Virus record (IMG/VR): IMGVR_UViG_3300025648_000003
Coordinates: 1 to 43,310 of that record
Reading direction: 5' to 3' (one strand)
Origin: a virus
Length of the DNA stretch: 43,310 nt
A model generated the notes under the pieces. It saw only the letters and a list, made by a program, of their open reading frames with translations. It searched no databases and was not told where the DNA came from. This document shows positions 32,220 through 39,653 of the stretch, piece by piece (the stretch's first letter is position 1; every line of letters starts with the position of its first letter). The translations under genes were made by a program, and so were the position numbers.

Positions 32220-32501
32220 TCATGCAATTTTCTCTTTAACCATTTCTAATAAATCTTCTTCACTTATACCCCAATACTTTGTAAATCCTTTATGTCCAAG
32301 AGCGTGAATACTGGAATCTCCAAGCCTGTGATGGATAGCGCATAAAGGGATAACAGGGGCGAGACTTCGTTTTCCTCCGTATCTGCGGATATGGTGCATC
32401 TCTGTTGGAGAATCATCTGTTTCTCGTATGCCGTTGCATTGGCACAGAATACAGCCCAATCTCGCCAACTTAGCATAATTATCTTTTTCAGCTTTTGTCA
32501 T
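32220..32501 (-). CDS. Ref-like HNH nuclease, 93 aa
   Basis: The product shows the Ref/HNH pattern: MTKAEKDNYAKLARLGCILCQCNG, then TEMHHIRRYGGKRS (residues about 33-46), VIPLCAIHHRLGDSSIHALG and FTKYWGISEEDLLEMV. The H-H-I-R motif and L-C-x-x-H-H-R pair are the metal-binding catalytic core, with C17/C20 as zinc partners. P1 Ref is a RecA-dependent nuclease; phage relatives are small like this one. Start overlaps the TerL stop by 4 bases. Confidence 0.87.
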   Translation of the reverse strand: MTKAEKDNYAKLARLGCILCQCNGIRETDDSPTEMHHIRRYGGKRSLAPVIPLCAIHHRLGDSSIHALGHKGFTKYWGISEEDLLEMVKEKIA

Positions 32502-33877
32502 CCAAAGAAACTTCTTCTAGGTACTAATATTTCTGAGAATGCTCTTGCAAGAGCATCTACTTGGTCATCATTATTGCCATTAGGGAACAATCTCATTTCA
32601 CTTGTAAGAGCCATATTCCATTCTCCACGCAAAATCATTACGTTGCCAATGTTTACTTGAGCCGCAAAAGGTTCAGCTCTTGTGACTTTATCACCCGATT
32701 CAGGTGAACTCTTGACGTTATATCCAGCCAATTCTCTTGTTAAATAGATTACTTGGGTTTTTCCAGCTTGACCGGGGTCTTGCGGAATACTAATTTTTAT
32801 TGCTTTGGTATCCATTGCGGCTGTATTCATCATGGCTTTATCTCGCTCATCAGGACCACAGCGCAAACGAACAATGTCAGCAATGATGTATCTACCATCA
32901 GGCATTCTGCCTAATTTAGCTCCTACTGTGTAATCCCCATCCGTTGTGCTGGCTAAATCCCATGCCCTGCACCATTTAATATCAACACCAGCAGGGATAG
33001 CATCTATAACTTGTAATTGGTCAGGTTTAAACAATCCACCTTTAGAAGGTGAAGGTTTTTGCATATATTGACCTGAAAACACATAAGGATTGGCTTCTTC
33101 CATTCTATGTAAATCTTCAATCGTATGCTTAAAGTCCCATAAAGCTGTGTCATCATCCCCAATAGCAGGAATAATGATGCTTTCCCATTCCTCACCATTG
33201 CCACCAGCCTGTAGAAATCCTGACAAATCCCCTTCATGGAGTCTTTGCATAATGATAATAATAGGTGTCTCAGGACTATTGCAACGTGATTCAAGGGTGT
33301 TTCCAAACCATTCAATGACGTTATTACGCATGGTGTCACTATGAGCTTCATCTGCTTTGTGCGGATCATCAATGATAATTGCTCCACCAAAACCCGGTCT
33401 CATTTTTCCAGCACCAAAGCCAGTAATCGTGCCTCCTGCACCAGTAGCATAGACAACACCATTTTCAGTTGTACGCCAATCAGACTTTGAATTGCTATCC
33501 CAACGAATATGCACGTCAGGGAATATAGCCTTGTACTCCATGCTTTCTACCATCATTTTGGCATTGCCACTATTGTTTGTAGCTAAAGTGCCTGAATAGG
33601 ATGTATGAATAAACTCTGCATCAGGACAATGCCCAATTGCCCATGCTATAAAATTAACCACAGCAAGCTCGGTTTTTGAATATCTTGGCGGTATGTTGAT
33701 AATGAGTCTTTTGCACTCACCCATGTACACACGAGTAAGAGCATCGCAAATTACCTTGTGATGCCAGTTATCCTTCCATTTATAGTTCTTACGCTTCTTG
33801 AACATATATTTAGAAAAGAAGTGAAAGTTATCACGACATTCCACATAAAGAGCTAATCTTTGTGCTTCATCCATCAA
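32498..33877 (-). CDS. terL: Terminase large subunit
   Basis: The 459-residue product has an ATPase part with the deviant Walker A PPRYSKT (P63-T69), Walker B AIIIDDPHKADE, and PIIIIMQRLHEGDLSGF, followed by a nuclease part with WCRAWDLASTTDGDYTVGAKL and a final NGNNDDQVDALARAF. It pumps and cuts DNA during packaging. This terminase type (phage head-filling kind with R-Y-S-K-T) is often paired with the TerS type seen upstream. Start and stop overlap its neighbours by 4 bases. Confidence 0.95.
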   Translation of the reverse strand: MMDEAQRLALYVECRDNFHFFSKYMFKKRKNYKWKDNWHHKVICDALTRVYMGECKRLIINIPPRYSKTELAVVNFIAWAIGHCPDAEFIHTSYSGTLATNNSGNAKMMVESMEYKAIFPDVHIRWDSNSKSDWRTTENGVVYATGAGGTITGFGAGKMRPGFGGAIIIDDPHKADEAHSDTMRNNVIEWFGNTLESRCNSPETPIIIIMQRLHEGDLSGFLQAGGNGEEWESIIIPAIGDDDTALWDFKHTIEDLHRMEEANPYVFSGQYMQKPSPSKGGLFKPDQLQVIDAIPAGVDIKWCRAWDLASTTDGDYTVGAKLGRMPDGRYIIADIVRLRCGPDERDKAMMNTAAMDTKAIKISIPQDPGQAGKTQVIYLTRELAGYNVKSSPESGDKVTRAEPFAAQVNIGNVMILRGEWNMALTSEMRLFPNGNNDDQVDALARAFSEILVPRRSFFG

Positions 33878-34293
33878 TATTCTTCAAGAATCTCTTTTCT
33901 AGCCTTCAAGTATTCTTCAATGGATACATTACAAGCGACCAATGGACCACCATTTTCCCCTGTGATTTCAATGGCTTGTGCGGATTCTCTCCATTTTCCT
34001 CTTGTTTTCATCCAAAAGATTTGAGCAGATACATTGCCATTGATAGCTTGGTTATAGAGTGCTCCACCTACTGCGGCTGTTGCCTTTGCGCTTCCAAGGT
34101 CTAATTCTTCTCTGAAATATAAGTTAAGAGTCGCTAACCCAATACCTTTTCCAGTTTCAGGATTAATCACCATACGACAAATTTGATCTTGAGGTGTTCC
34201 TACTGCGGCTAATTGAGATACCTGTTGTTTTTGTTTGTCTGTGGGTTCAAAAGGTGGGTGTCCAGCTTTTTCCCGTTTTTGTTTAGTTGTCAT
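33874..34293 (-). CDS. terS: Terminase small subunit
   Basis: The 139-residue product reads GHPPFEPTDKQKQQVSQLAAVGTPQDQICRMV, then GIGLATLNLYFREELDLGSAKATAAVGGALYNQA (both cut), and AQIFWMKTRGKWRE. The first half is a homeodomain-like HTH that recognises the packaging start site (pac or cos); the helical second half builds the ring. The E-L-D-x-G-x-A-K-A and F-W-x-K-T-R-x-x-W-R signatures are typical of TerS of betaproteobacterial phages. Coupled to TerL by ATGA overlap. Confidence 0.9.
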   Translation of the reverse strand: MTTKQKREKAGHPPFEPTDKQKQQVSQLAAVGTPQDQICRMVINPETGKGIGLATLNLYFREELDLGSAKATAAVGGALYNQAINGNVSAQIFWMKTRGKWRESAQAIEITGENGGPLVACNVSIEEYLKARKEILEEY

Positions 34294-34295
34294 AT

Positions 34296-34694
34296 TTATC
34301 CTATAAGGCTAAGAATATCCTCATGTGGTTGTCCTTGCTTATGGACTGGATGAGTTGTTTCCATGTGGCTTTTGAATTTATCCCAATCCCTGCGGAAAAA
34401 TGGTTCAAAGATAATTCCTGACTTTATTGCTTGTTTGTAATTCATCCAGCCTAATTTATCTCGATGTCTGCAATGAACCATCATGTGACATCTAAAACAT
34501 AAATGGAAGGCATCTGTTTTTCCTGCTTGGAATGGTTCGCTGTAATCTTCAGCATGAGCATCCATAATTCCTTCATCTTGACCACAAGCGCAACAAACTG
34601 TTGGCTTTGGTAATCTAAATGATGCCCATTGTTGATTAAGCCATGCTTGTGCTTTGTTTCTTTGGGTAGGCGTAAAGCCATTATAAGATTTCAT
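34296..34694 (-). CDS. HNH-like zinc-binding protein next to terminase, 132 aa
   Basis: The product has NGFTPTQRNKAQAWLNQQWA, then CCACGQDEGIMDAHAEDYSEPF (split by context) and LCFRCHMMVHCRHRDKLGWMNY. C-x-x-C-G, D-A-H-A-E-D-Y and L-C-x-x-C-H-M-M-V-H are a His/Cys metal site as in HNH endonucleases; A-H-A-E-D-Y takes the place of the usual D-H. HNH proteins beside terminases (as in HK97) help cut DNA in packaging. Sits 2 bases before TerS. Confidence 0.8.
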   Translation of the reverse strand: MKSYNGFTPTQRNKAQAWLNQQWASFRLPKPTVCCACGQDEGIMDAHAEDYSEPFQAGKTDAFHLCFRCHMMVHCRHRDKLGWMNYKQAIKSGIIFEPFFRRDWDKFKSHMETTHPVHKQGQPHEDILSLIG

Positions 34695-35242
34695 ATCTTC
34701 CTCAAATACGCTACATTTTTATGAATCTTAATCACTTTGTAATGTTTTGACACTAGCTGGCATTCATCTTCCAATGATGCCAACGCATTAATCGCTGTTT
34801 TAGTGGCTATTCTGCCTTCAATAAAAATCTCTTGAACTCCTAATTGAGATAGTAATTCTATGAATACTTGTCCAAACTCTATGTCATTGCCAAACAATTC
34901 AGGGAAGCAACGTCTTGCAACTAATGTATCTATTTTAAACTTTTTTATGATCTGAGCAAGTTCTTTTAGCGTTTCAGGCAATATATTTAGACATATCAAT
35001 TGAACATCAATGCCCGAAAGACTGGCTAAACTGACCGCTGTTTCATCAGCATCCACTCCAATAACATCATAAACAAGGTGTTGTTTGATTCTTTGAGCAA
35101 GCAAACCAGTAGAACAGCACAAGTCTAAAAAACTTTTTCCTTTGCTATAAGCCAATATGGCATGAAAAATATCATCATGGATTGCTGGAAATCGTTTTCC
35201 AGTTTTCCACGTTACAAGGTGCTGTTCAGAGTTGAATCTCAT
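34691..35242 (-). CDS. Rossmann/SAM-methyltransferase-like protein, 183 aa
   Basis: Residues 37-47, FLDLCCSTGLL, and VIGVDADETAVSLASLSG further on look like motifs I and II of class I SAM-dependent methyltransferases (D-x-x-x-x-x-G then an acidic residue). The expected DNA-methyltransferase motif IV (DPPY, NPPY or SPPY) is absent: the position reads IDTLVARRCFPELFG. So it may methylate something else, or bind a nucleotide without methylating. It is coupled by ATGA overlaps to the ParB-fold gene upstream and HNH gene downstream. Confidence 0.7.
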   Translation of the reverse strand: MRFNSEQHLVTWKTGKRFPAIHDDIFHAILAYSKGKSFLDLCCSTGLLAQRIKQHLVYDVIGVDADETAVSLASLSGIDVQLICLNILPETLKELAQIIKKFKIDTLVARRCFPELFGNDIEFGQVFIELLSQLGVQEIFIEGRIATKTAINALASLEDECQLVSKHYKVIKIHKNVAYLRKI

Positions 35243-35763
35243 TTTTTGTCATTCTTACTTTCATGGGGATACCAAGCCTTAGAATATTTGTAATCTTTAA
35301 TATTTTTCATCTTGAATACTCCATCTTGATACAAAAGATCAATTTCATCCATTGTTGCTCCAATGTTATCCGCTATTTGCTGTGGATCATAATTGTGAGT
35401 ATCAATCAATTCTTTGATAATTTCGCTCATCTGAATAGCAACATGGCTACCTTTGGCTCTATTAATCCTAATGGTTAATAACATAGCTTCAGGTTTAGTC
35501 AACTTCATAACTACACAGGGTACTTTCCCTTCATAGCGTTTTTTAAGAGCTTCGCTATCCATACTGAGTTTCCAACGATGAAATCCATCAATAACCATGC
35601 CATCAGGATTAATGATTATTGGTTGAATCCAGCCACATTTGAGGATAGAACGCTCTAATAATTTCAATTCAGGAGTAAATACCACATTTGGATTCCAGCC
35701 ATTTGCCTCTAAGGACTTGGAATCTCGCCATTGGATATTGTCAATTGGTTCTTTACTTGTCAT
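35239..35763 (-). CDS. ParB/IbrB-like domain protein, 174 aa
   Basis: The first 110 residues are a ParB/sulfiredoxin-type N-terminal domain: IQWRDSKSLEANGWNPNVV, CGWIQPIIINPDGMVIDGFHRWKLS (residues 43-67 region, cut) and KPEAMLLTIRINRAKGSH. The IDGFHRW replaces the classic GERR/GHGR loop. The C-terminal part is helical (QIADNIGATMDEIDLLYQDG), like an HTH but unproven. With the adjoining PAPS-reductase-like gene it repeats the IbrA-IbrB pair known from E. coli prophages. ParB-type folds can bind and hydrolyse nucleotides. Confidence 0.82.
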   Translation of the reverse strand: MTSKEPIDNIQWRDSKSLEANGWNPNVVFTPELKLLERSILKCGWIQPIIINPDGMVIDGFHRWKLSMDSEALKKRYEGKVPCVVMKLTKPEAMLLTIRINRAKGSHVAIQMSEIIKELIDTHNYDPQQIADNIGATMDEIDLLYQDGVFKMKNIKDYKYSKAWYPHESKNDKK

Positions 35764-36821
35764 TTCTTTTTTCGCTCAGGAAGAATGTTTCGTTTAAATG
35801 CTCCACTCATAAAAGCACCAAGAACATATAGTGGTGGATATGCGTCAGGATATTTAACTGCGCTGGCTTTTACAGTTTCAAGTCGTTTGAGTGCCAATTC
35901 ATATTGACGCTCATCCTCATTAAGGTTGTCCTCAATCCAAGATCGTATTCCTTCAAAGGATTGACCATATTTTTGTTTAATGGCATTACGATCAAGCTCA
36001 TGCCAATAACGCTCATGTACCAGCATTTCAGGAAAAACTTTGATAATTCGTTGGTAAAAATCAGGAGTTGTCTGCCTTACTAAATCAAAACGCTTGGCGG
36101 CTTCAGCATGAAGTGGTGTAGAAACCCTTAATCCATTACCAGCCCACATCTGCATATCGTAGATTTTGCAGTATTGGATTTCCCTGTCATAAAAGTATTT
36201 GAAGATGTCATTTTCTTCCCAATCAAATAAAGGTTTGCAAAGCATGACATTCTTAATACTTTGATCGCTTACTGCATTAATATAGTTTTCATTGAGCTTA
36301 TTGACGCTTGCCCGAAACCGCATTAATGATTCACTTGATCTAATACCAGTCAAAAAGGCAATTTTTCCTTTATAAAACTTGGCAGTAAAGGCATCCATTG
36401 AATATTGGTCAAATTCACGATTATCACCATCGGGTAAGCTGTATGCCCATTCAGGCTTTTCTCTTACCCAAGGTCTTTTGGTATCCCATTGTGTATAGCT
36501 GTGAGTTACACCTAAGATATATTTTGCACTCTTTAAAGGAACGCAAAACCAAATCATATTAATCCAAGACTCCATTCGATATTTATCTACAAAATGGATA
36601 ACTTCATCAGGAATAAGCTCCTCATCACGAAATACCACATCCATTGGTTTAGTTATTCCTCGCTCATCCATGACTTCTTTGACTAAATGGATAACTGCAA
36701 GGCTGTCTTTACCGCCTGAAAACATGACCACAATAGAATCAAAAGCATCAAATAAATGATGAATTCGCTTTTTTCCTTCTGTTAGCACATCAGTATCAAT
36801 GTACTTCTTGACTTTAGCCAA
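35760..36821 (-). CDS. PAPS-reductase-family ATP pyrophosphatase (IbrA-like), 353 aa
   Basis: Residues 31-40, VVMFSGGKDS, are the PP-loop (S35-S40) that binds ATP pyrophosphate. Downstream are DVVFRDEELIPDEVIHFVDKY, IAFLTGIRSSESLMRFR (the R-S-x-E-S-x-x-R motif of the family) and PLFDWEENDIFKYFYDREI. The C-terminal part (RVSTPLHAEAAKRFDLVRQTTPDFYQRII, cut) resembles the DUF3440 end of IbrA. True PAPS reductases carry a C-terminal ECGLH motif; none is seen, so sulfate reduction is unlikely. Nucleotide-activating or DNA/RNA-modifying chemistry is more likely. Lies between two ParB-fold genes. Confidence 0.85.
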   Translation of the reverse strand: MAKVKKYIDTDVLTEGKKRIHHLFDAFDSIVVMFSGGKDSLAVIHLVKEVMDERGITKPMDVVFRDEELIPDEVIHFVDKYRMESWINMIWFCVPLKSAKYILGVTHSYTQWDTKRPWVREKPEWAYSLPDGDNREFDQYSMDAFTAKFYKGKIAFLTGIRSSESLMRFRASVNKLNENYINAVSDQSIKNVMLCKPLFDWEENDIFKYFYDREIQYCKIYDMQMWAGNGLRVSTPLHAEAAKRFDLVRQTTPDFYQRIIKVFPEMLVHERYWHELDRNAIKQKYGQSFEGIRSWIEDNLNEDERQYELALKRLETVKASAVKYPDAYPPLYVLGAFMSGAFKRNILPERKKK

Positions 36822-37401
36822 GGTCTAACTCCCCAATGTATTCAGAAAGACGCTGTCCAACGCTGTCAGTTTCAGGGAATTTTTCCTTTAAAAAGCGGAT
36901 AAAAGCATAAAAGACTTCTTGTTGTTCTTCATCATCAAAAACAATGTTGTACTGGATGGAAAAGTTTAATGGCTTATCACTAGGATCAGTTGATTTAATG
37001 GGTTCAGGATACATAATTTGAGATAGTTCTTCACCATCAAAACCCATCATTGCCATGTCAAATTTCATATCTGAAAGGTCATGGAGTTCAATTTTGAGCA
37101 GTTCATTGTCCCAATCAGAATTCAATGCCAGCTTATTGTTTGTCAAAATGTAGGCTTGTTTTTGAGCTTTTGACAATCCATCAATTTTTACAAAAGGAAC
37201 TTTAAGCATTCCCAATTTTCTTGCGGCTAAAACTCGCCCATGTCCAGCAAGAATCATATTGTCTTCATCGACCTCAATAGGATCATTAAAACCAAATTCC
37301 TTGATTGATGCCACAATCTGAGCTACTTGAAGATCGCTATGATTTCTAGCATTTTTGGCATAAGGAATTAATTTCTCAATTTCAATTTCTGCGGTTTTCA
37401 T
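36814..37401 (-). CDS. ParB N-terminal-domain protein, 195 aa
   Basis: Residues 1-130 match the ParB domain usually fused to DNA methyltransferases: KLIPYAKNARNHSDLQVAQI, SIKEFGFNDPIEVDEDNMILAGHGRVLAARKLG (cut), and LTNNKLALNSDWDNELLKIEL. The GHGRVLAARK loop is intact. The methyltransferase part is missing; instead about 60 residues follow (NIVFDDEEQQEVFYAFIRFLKEKFPETDSVG, cut). First gene of the packaging/modification unit, with AAAGGGA upstream and a possible promoter in the 46-base gap before it. No HTH for parS binding is present. Confidence 0.88.
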   Translation of the reverse strand: MKTAEIEIEKLIPYAKNARNHSDLQVAQIVASIKEFGFNDPIEVDEDNMILAGHGRVLAARKLGMLKVPFVKIDGLSKAQKQAYILTNNKLALNSDWDNELLKIELHDLSDMKFDMAMMGFDGEELSQIMYPEPIKSTDPSDKPLNFSIQYNIVFDDEEQQEVFYAFIRFLKEKFPETDSVGQRLSEYIGELDLG

Positions 37402-37410
37402 TTTTTCCCT

Positions 37411-37443
37411 TTGTTAAATTATACATCGTAAAGTATATAACAA
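37411..37443 (-). promoter_or_regulatory. Dyad with TATAAT box before the ParB/packaging operon
   Basis: In the 46-base gap between rusA and the ParB-fold gene, TTGTTA (37411-37416) and TAACAA (37438-37443) are inverted, with inner arms TATAC and GTATA. On the minus strand a perfect TATAAT lies at 37418-37423, with no good -35 at the right distance. This is the first gap of note since 39361 on this strand, so it is a good place for a middle/late promoter with operator or activator site. Confidence 0.5.
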
Positions 37444-37447
37444 AACT

Positions 37448-37822
37448 CTACGAATGTTGATAAGGTTTTATGATTATTTCAACTTGACCATTTTTCATAA
37501 ATCCCATTTTTTCTAATTGCCATTTGTGAATAATGCTGTCATCAATCATTACTCCAGCGACAACCAGCGAATCAGTTAATACCTTTTCATAGTTTGCTAT
37601 GTCTCGTTTTCTTTTATCAGGCATCCAAAAGTTATATGTAACAAATAATGGAATATCTAATTTTAAATTGGCATTTTGAAGTCTTACATCAAAATAGATA
37701 AGCTGGTTATACGCTTTTGCTTTTGAAGTTTTATAGGCTTGTGATCCATTTCTACCCATGTAATGATTTGTACTTGGAGGAAAAGGAACTGTAAGTTTCA
37801 ATTCTTCAAACATTTTATTCAT
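37448..37822 (-). CDS. rusA: RusA-family Holliday junction resolvase
   Basis: The 124-residue product has VPFPPSTNHYMGRNG, YNFWMPDKRKRDIANYEKVLTDSLVVAGVMIDDSII (cut) and a beta C-terminus. The acidic residues of KRDIANYEKVLTD and VMIDD are the metal-binding set of RusA (D70, D72, D91 in E. coli). It cuts four-way junctions to free replicating DNA before packaging. Start overlaps NinB by 8 bases; no clear ribosome site, so translation is probably coupled. Confidence 0.92.
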   Translation of the reverse strand: MNKMFEELKLTVPFPPSTNHYMGRNGSQAYKTSKAKAYNQLIYFDVRLQNANLKLDIPLFVTYNFWMPDKRKRDIANYEKVLTDSLVVAGVMIDDSIIHKWQLEKMGFMKNGQVEIIIKPYQHS

Positions 37823-38207
37823 TAGGTAAATCGTTAAATATGACGTTTTGATCTATTGCCCATGCTTCTACCATCATCATAAAATCATTAAATTCAGGTA
37901 TATCTAGTTCTGTGCTGGACATTCCAACCACAATGATTTCTCCATCAGGCAATGGAATTTCTATCACACCAATGAATCTTCGTTTTGCCCATTCATGCCA
38001 AGTTTCAGCAATTAGGACATTTCCATTGATTTTTAATTGTTCAGCTATTTGATGCAATATTGCCCAATAACGTCTATTTTGAGCATCCCGTCTTTTTTGC
38101 CTTAATGGCTGGAATGTTAAAATATATGCTCCATCTGTATAGGTTTTTTTACAAACATTTAGAGCTGTATCAAGGTCTTCAATTTTTAAAACAATCTTTT
38201 TATACAT
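37815..38207 (-). CDS. ninB: NinB-family recombination protein, 130 aa
   Basis: I choose the ATG at 38207, overlapping the previous stop; the upstream alternative is a TTG at 38219. The product has LRQKRRDAQNRRYWAILHQIAEQL, then WHEWAKRRFIGVIEIPLPDGE and FNDFMMMVEAWAIDQNVIF, the NinB (lambda Orf) pattern. NinB binds single-stranded DNA and SSB and helps load recombinase. It is followed by RusA as in lambdoid nin regions. Confidence 0.9.
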   Translation of the reverse strand: MYKKIVLKIEDLDTALNVCKKTYTDGAYILTFQPLRQKRRDAQNRRYWAILHQIAEQLKINGNVLIAETWHEWAKRRFIGVIEIPLPDGEIIVVGMSSTELDIPEFNDFMMMVEAWAIDQNVIFNDLPNE

Positions 38208-38601
38208 CGTATTTTCCAAACCCTGTGTAAAATTCTTTCAGTTTTGCCCTAGCAATTTCTGCACTCTTGGCATCACGCTCAATCTCTTTTTTTGTCTTTT
38301 GATGTGTAAGGGTTTCTTCAGGCTTAACTGGAATTCGCACTTGATTGCATAGGTTATAAATTTGATTTGGATTCGTAATGAATCCATCAGGGTCTAAATT
38401 CTTAATCAAATAATCAATCTTTGGCTTGTAGGTCAACTGGCGGTCTAGGATTTCTACCCAAGTCTGCTTCATCAATCTTGGATCAATTCCTTGAAAATTA
38501 GCCAAAAACCGATTTCCATAAAAAGCGGATAACTTTGCGATTAAGTAGGCATATCCTTGGTCAACTGTAAAAAAGTCTTTCTCATGAAATTCGTTTTGCA
38601 T
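38200..38601 (-). CDS. Replication protein P-like helicase loader, 133 aa
   Basis: I choose the ATG at 38601 (MQNEFHEKDFFTVDQGYAYL) rather than 38652, which would overlap the initiator gene by 71 bases. The product has AFYGNRFLANFQGIDPRLMKQTWVEILDRQL, IDYLIKNLDPDGFITNPNQIYNLC (cut), then a charged linker and KLKEFYTGFGKYDV. The pattern W-x-x-x-L ... P-N-x-x-x-x-x-L-C is that of phage P-type loaders that hand DnaB helicase to the initiator. It directly follows the initiator, as P follows O in lambda. Confidence 0.72.
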   Translation of the reverse strand: MQNEFHEKDFFTVDQGYAYLIAKLSAFYGNRFLANFQGIDPRLMKQTWVEILDRQLTYKPKIDYLIKNLDPDGFITNPNQIYNLCNQVRIPVKPEETLTHQKTKKEIERDAKSAEIARAKLKEFYTGFGKYDV

Positions 38602-39361
38602 TTTGACCAGCCTCCATATCAAATATTTGGGCTTCTGAGCGTTCCTTTGCAATTGGTGTACCCAACATCATGCTCTCTAGCTGTCGTGTAGCCAGCACAC
38701 TATCACGCTCCTTGAAACTGCTATTCTTTGCAGTAGCTACATCCTTTATCCACTCCGCTTTAAAAGATTGCCAATTTCGCTCACAACAAATAATCATTGC
38801 TTGTTCCAAACTAACACCAGCTTTTAAGGCTTCACGCTCCATGCCTTTCAATGCTGTAGGTGTCCATCTTGCTTTCTTGGATCTCCTAACTTCCATGTAA
38901 TCTTTAAAAACATCATCAGATACACCGAATGGTGTAATGTCTTTTATTGGTTTATGGTTATTGGTTATTGGTTTATGGTTAGCATTGCCTTCGGATTGCG
39001 TCTGTAATGCGTTCGCATTGCGTTCGCTTGTTCGCCCATGACCAGCTTGCCATCTAGCGTTTGCGGACTGCCTAGCTTTCTCACTTTTACCATGATAAGC
39101 ACCTATAACTTCATCACATCTTTTATGAATATACCCTGCTTCTGTCAATTCAAAAAAGTCTGTTAATACGTTTTGAAGCGATTGCTGTTCATCCGCATTG
39201 CGAACGCTATGCGAACGCATCAACTTCGCAAGGTCATTGCTTAACGGCACTTCATCAAGGTAATAGCTGTCTAGTAATTGGCGATAAATGCCATGCTCCA
39301 GCAATGTTAGGTGGGAAGTATCTTTCCTGTAATCACCAATATTATGTGGGTAGAAGTGCAT
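38582..39361 (-). CDS. DUF1376 replication initiator (lambda O-like role), 259 aa
   Basis: The N-terminal 95 residues match DUF1376: MHFYPHNIGDYRKDTSHLTL, LEHGIYRQLLDSYYLDEVPLS, LTEAGYIHKRCDEVIGAYHGKS, a winged-helix type DNA-binding domain of phage replication initiators. The middle (about 110-140) is Asn/His/Lys-rich and repetitive, and coincides with iteron-like DNA repeats. A C-terminal helical part (ARWTPTALKGMEREALKAGVS) probably contacts the helicase loader. The stop of the next upstream gene overlaps the start. Confidence 0.88.
   Translation of the reverse strand: MHFYPHNIGDYRKDTSHLTLLEHGIYRQLLDSYYLDEVPLSNDLAKLMRSHSVRNADEQQSLQNVLTDFFELTEAGYIHKRCDEVIGAYHGKSEKARQSANARWQAGHGRTSERNANALQTQSEGNANHKPITNNHKPIKDITPFGVSDDVFKDYMEVRRSKKARWTPTALKGMEREALKAGVSLEQAMIICCERNWQSFKAEWIKDVATAKNSSFKERDSVLATRQLESMMLGTPIAKERSEAQIFDMEAGQNAKRIS
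38946..39219. repeat. Iteron-like repeats inside initiator gene; probable replication origin
   Basis: Two copies of ATTGGTTTATGGTT (38946-38959 and 38967-38980) flank a half copy ATTGGTT. Next to them GCGTTCGC occurs twice 11 bp apart (39009-39016, 39020-39027). About 180 bp away its inverse GCGAACGC occurs twice, also 11 bp apart (39200-39207, 39211-39218). One helical turn spacing and the neighbouring AT-rich block resemble lambda ori, which also lies inside its initiator gene O. Confidence 0.6.
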
Positions 39362-39558
39362 TATTCCACCTCACTTTGACTTAGATAATTTGCCCTTTTT
39401 TCATCGGCTACCTTCAGCAAATCAGGCATCTTTTTCATCAGCCCTCGCATTTGTCCTATGGTAACTAAAACCATATCGCTGTCTTGCTTTAGGGAAAAAT
39501 CGCCACCTTCAGTAATGGTAATTTCCAGCCCTAGTTTTGGCTCAAACTTCACTTTCAT
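39361..39558 (-). CDS. Hypothetical protein, 65 aa
   Basis: I choose the ATG at 39558 (MKVKFEPKLGLEITITE), which has AAAGGAGAG six bases upstream; the longer frame from 39603 has no ribosome site and would start upstream of the TATAAT promoter box. The product has a beta start, then VLVTIGQMRGLMKKMPDLLKVADEKR, a helix. It lies between the repressor-like gene and the replication initiator and may regulate or assist replication. No family recognised. Confidence 0.75.
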   Translation of the reverse strand: MKVKFEPKLGLEITITEGGDFSLKQDSDMVLVTIGQMRGLMKKMPDLLKVADEKRANYLSQSEVE

Positions 39559-39617
39559 TTCACTCTCCTTTAAGTAAACTTTGCCAAGCATCACGCCTAA
39601 CAAATCTGCAACATTAA

Positions 39618-39645
39618 ATTATATGAACTTCATTGACTTGTGCAA
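39618..39645 (-). promoter_or_regulatory. Leftward promoter for replication genes, TTGCAC-16-TATAAT
   Basis: On the minus strand -35 TTGCAC (39640-39645) and -10 TATAAT (39618-39623) are 16 bp apart, upstream of the gene at 39558. The -35 lies inside a 15-base sequence AAAAAAGATGTTGCA (39641-39655) that also occurs exactly at the promoter near 42948. A further TGCAACAT (39607-39614) lies downstream of the -10. The paired copies look like operator sites. Confidence 0.7.
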
Positions 39646-39653
39646 CATCTTTT

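Noticed and set aside
34691-37401. A classical Dnd or Ssp phosphorothioation locus
   Set aside because: Only a PP-loop enzyme is shared. No DndB/D/E, SspA/B/C or cysteine desulfurase is present, so I do not call it Dnd.
35239-37401. A plasmid-type ParAB partition system
   Set aside because: The ParB-fold proteins lack an HTH and there is no ParA ATPase gene next to them; their neighbours point to nucleic acid modification instead.
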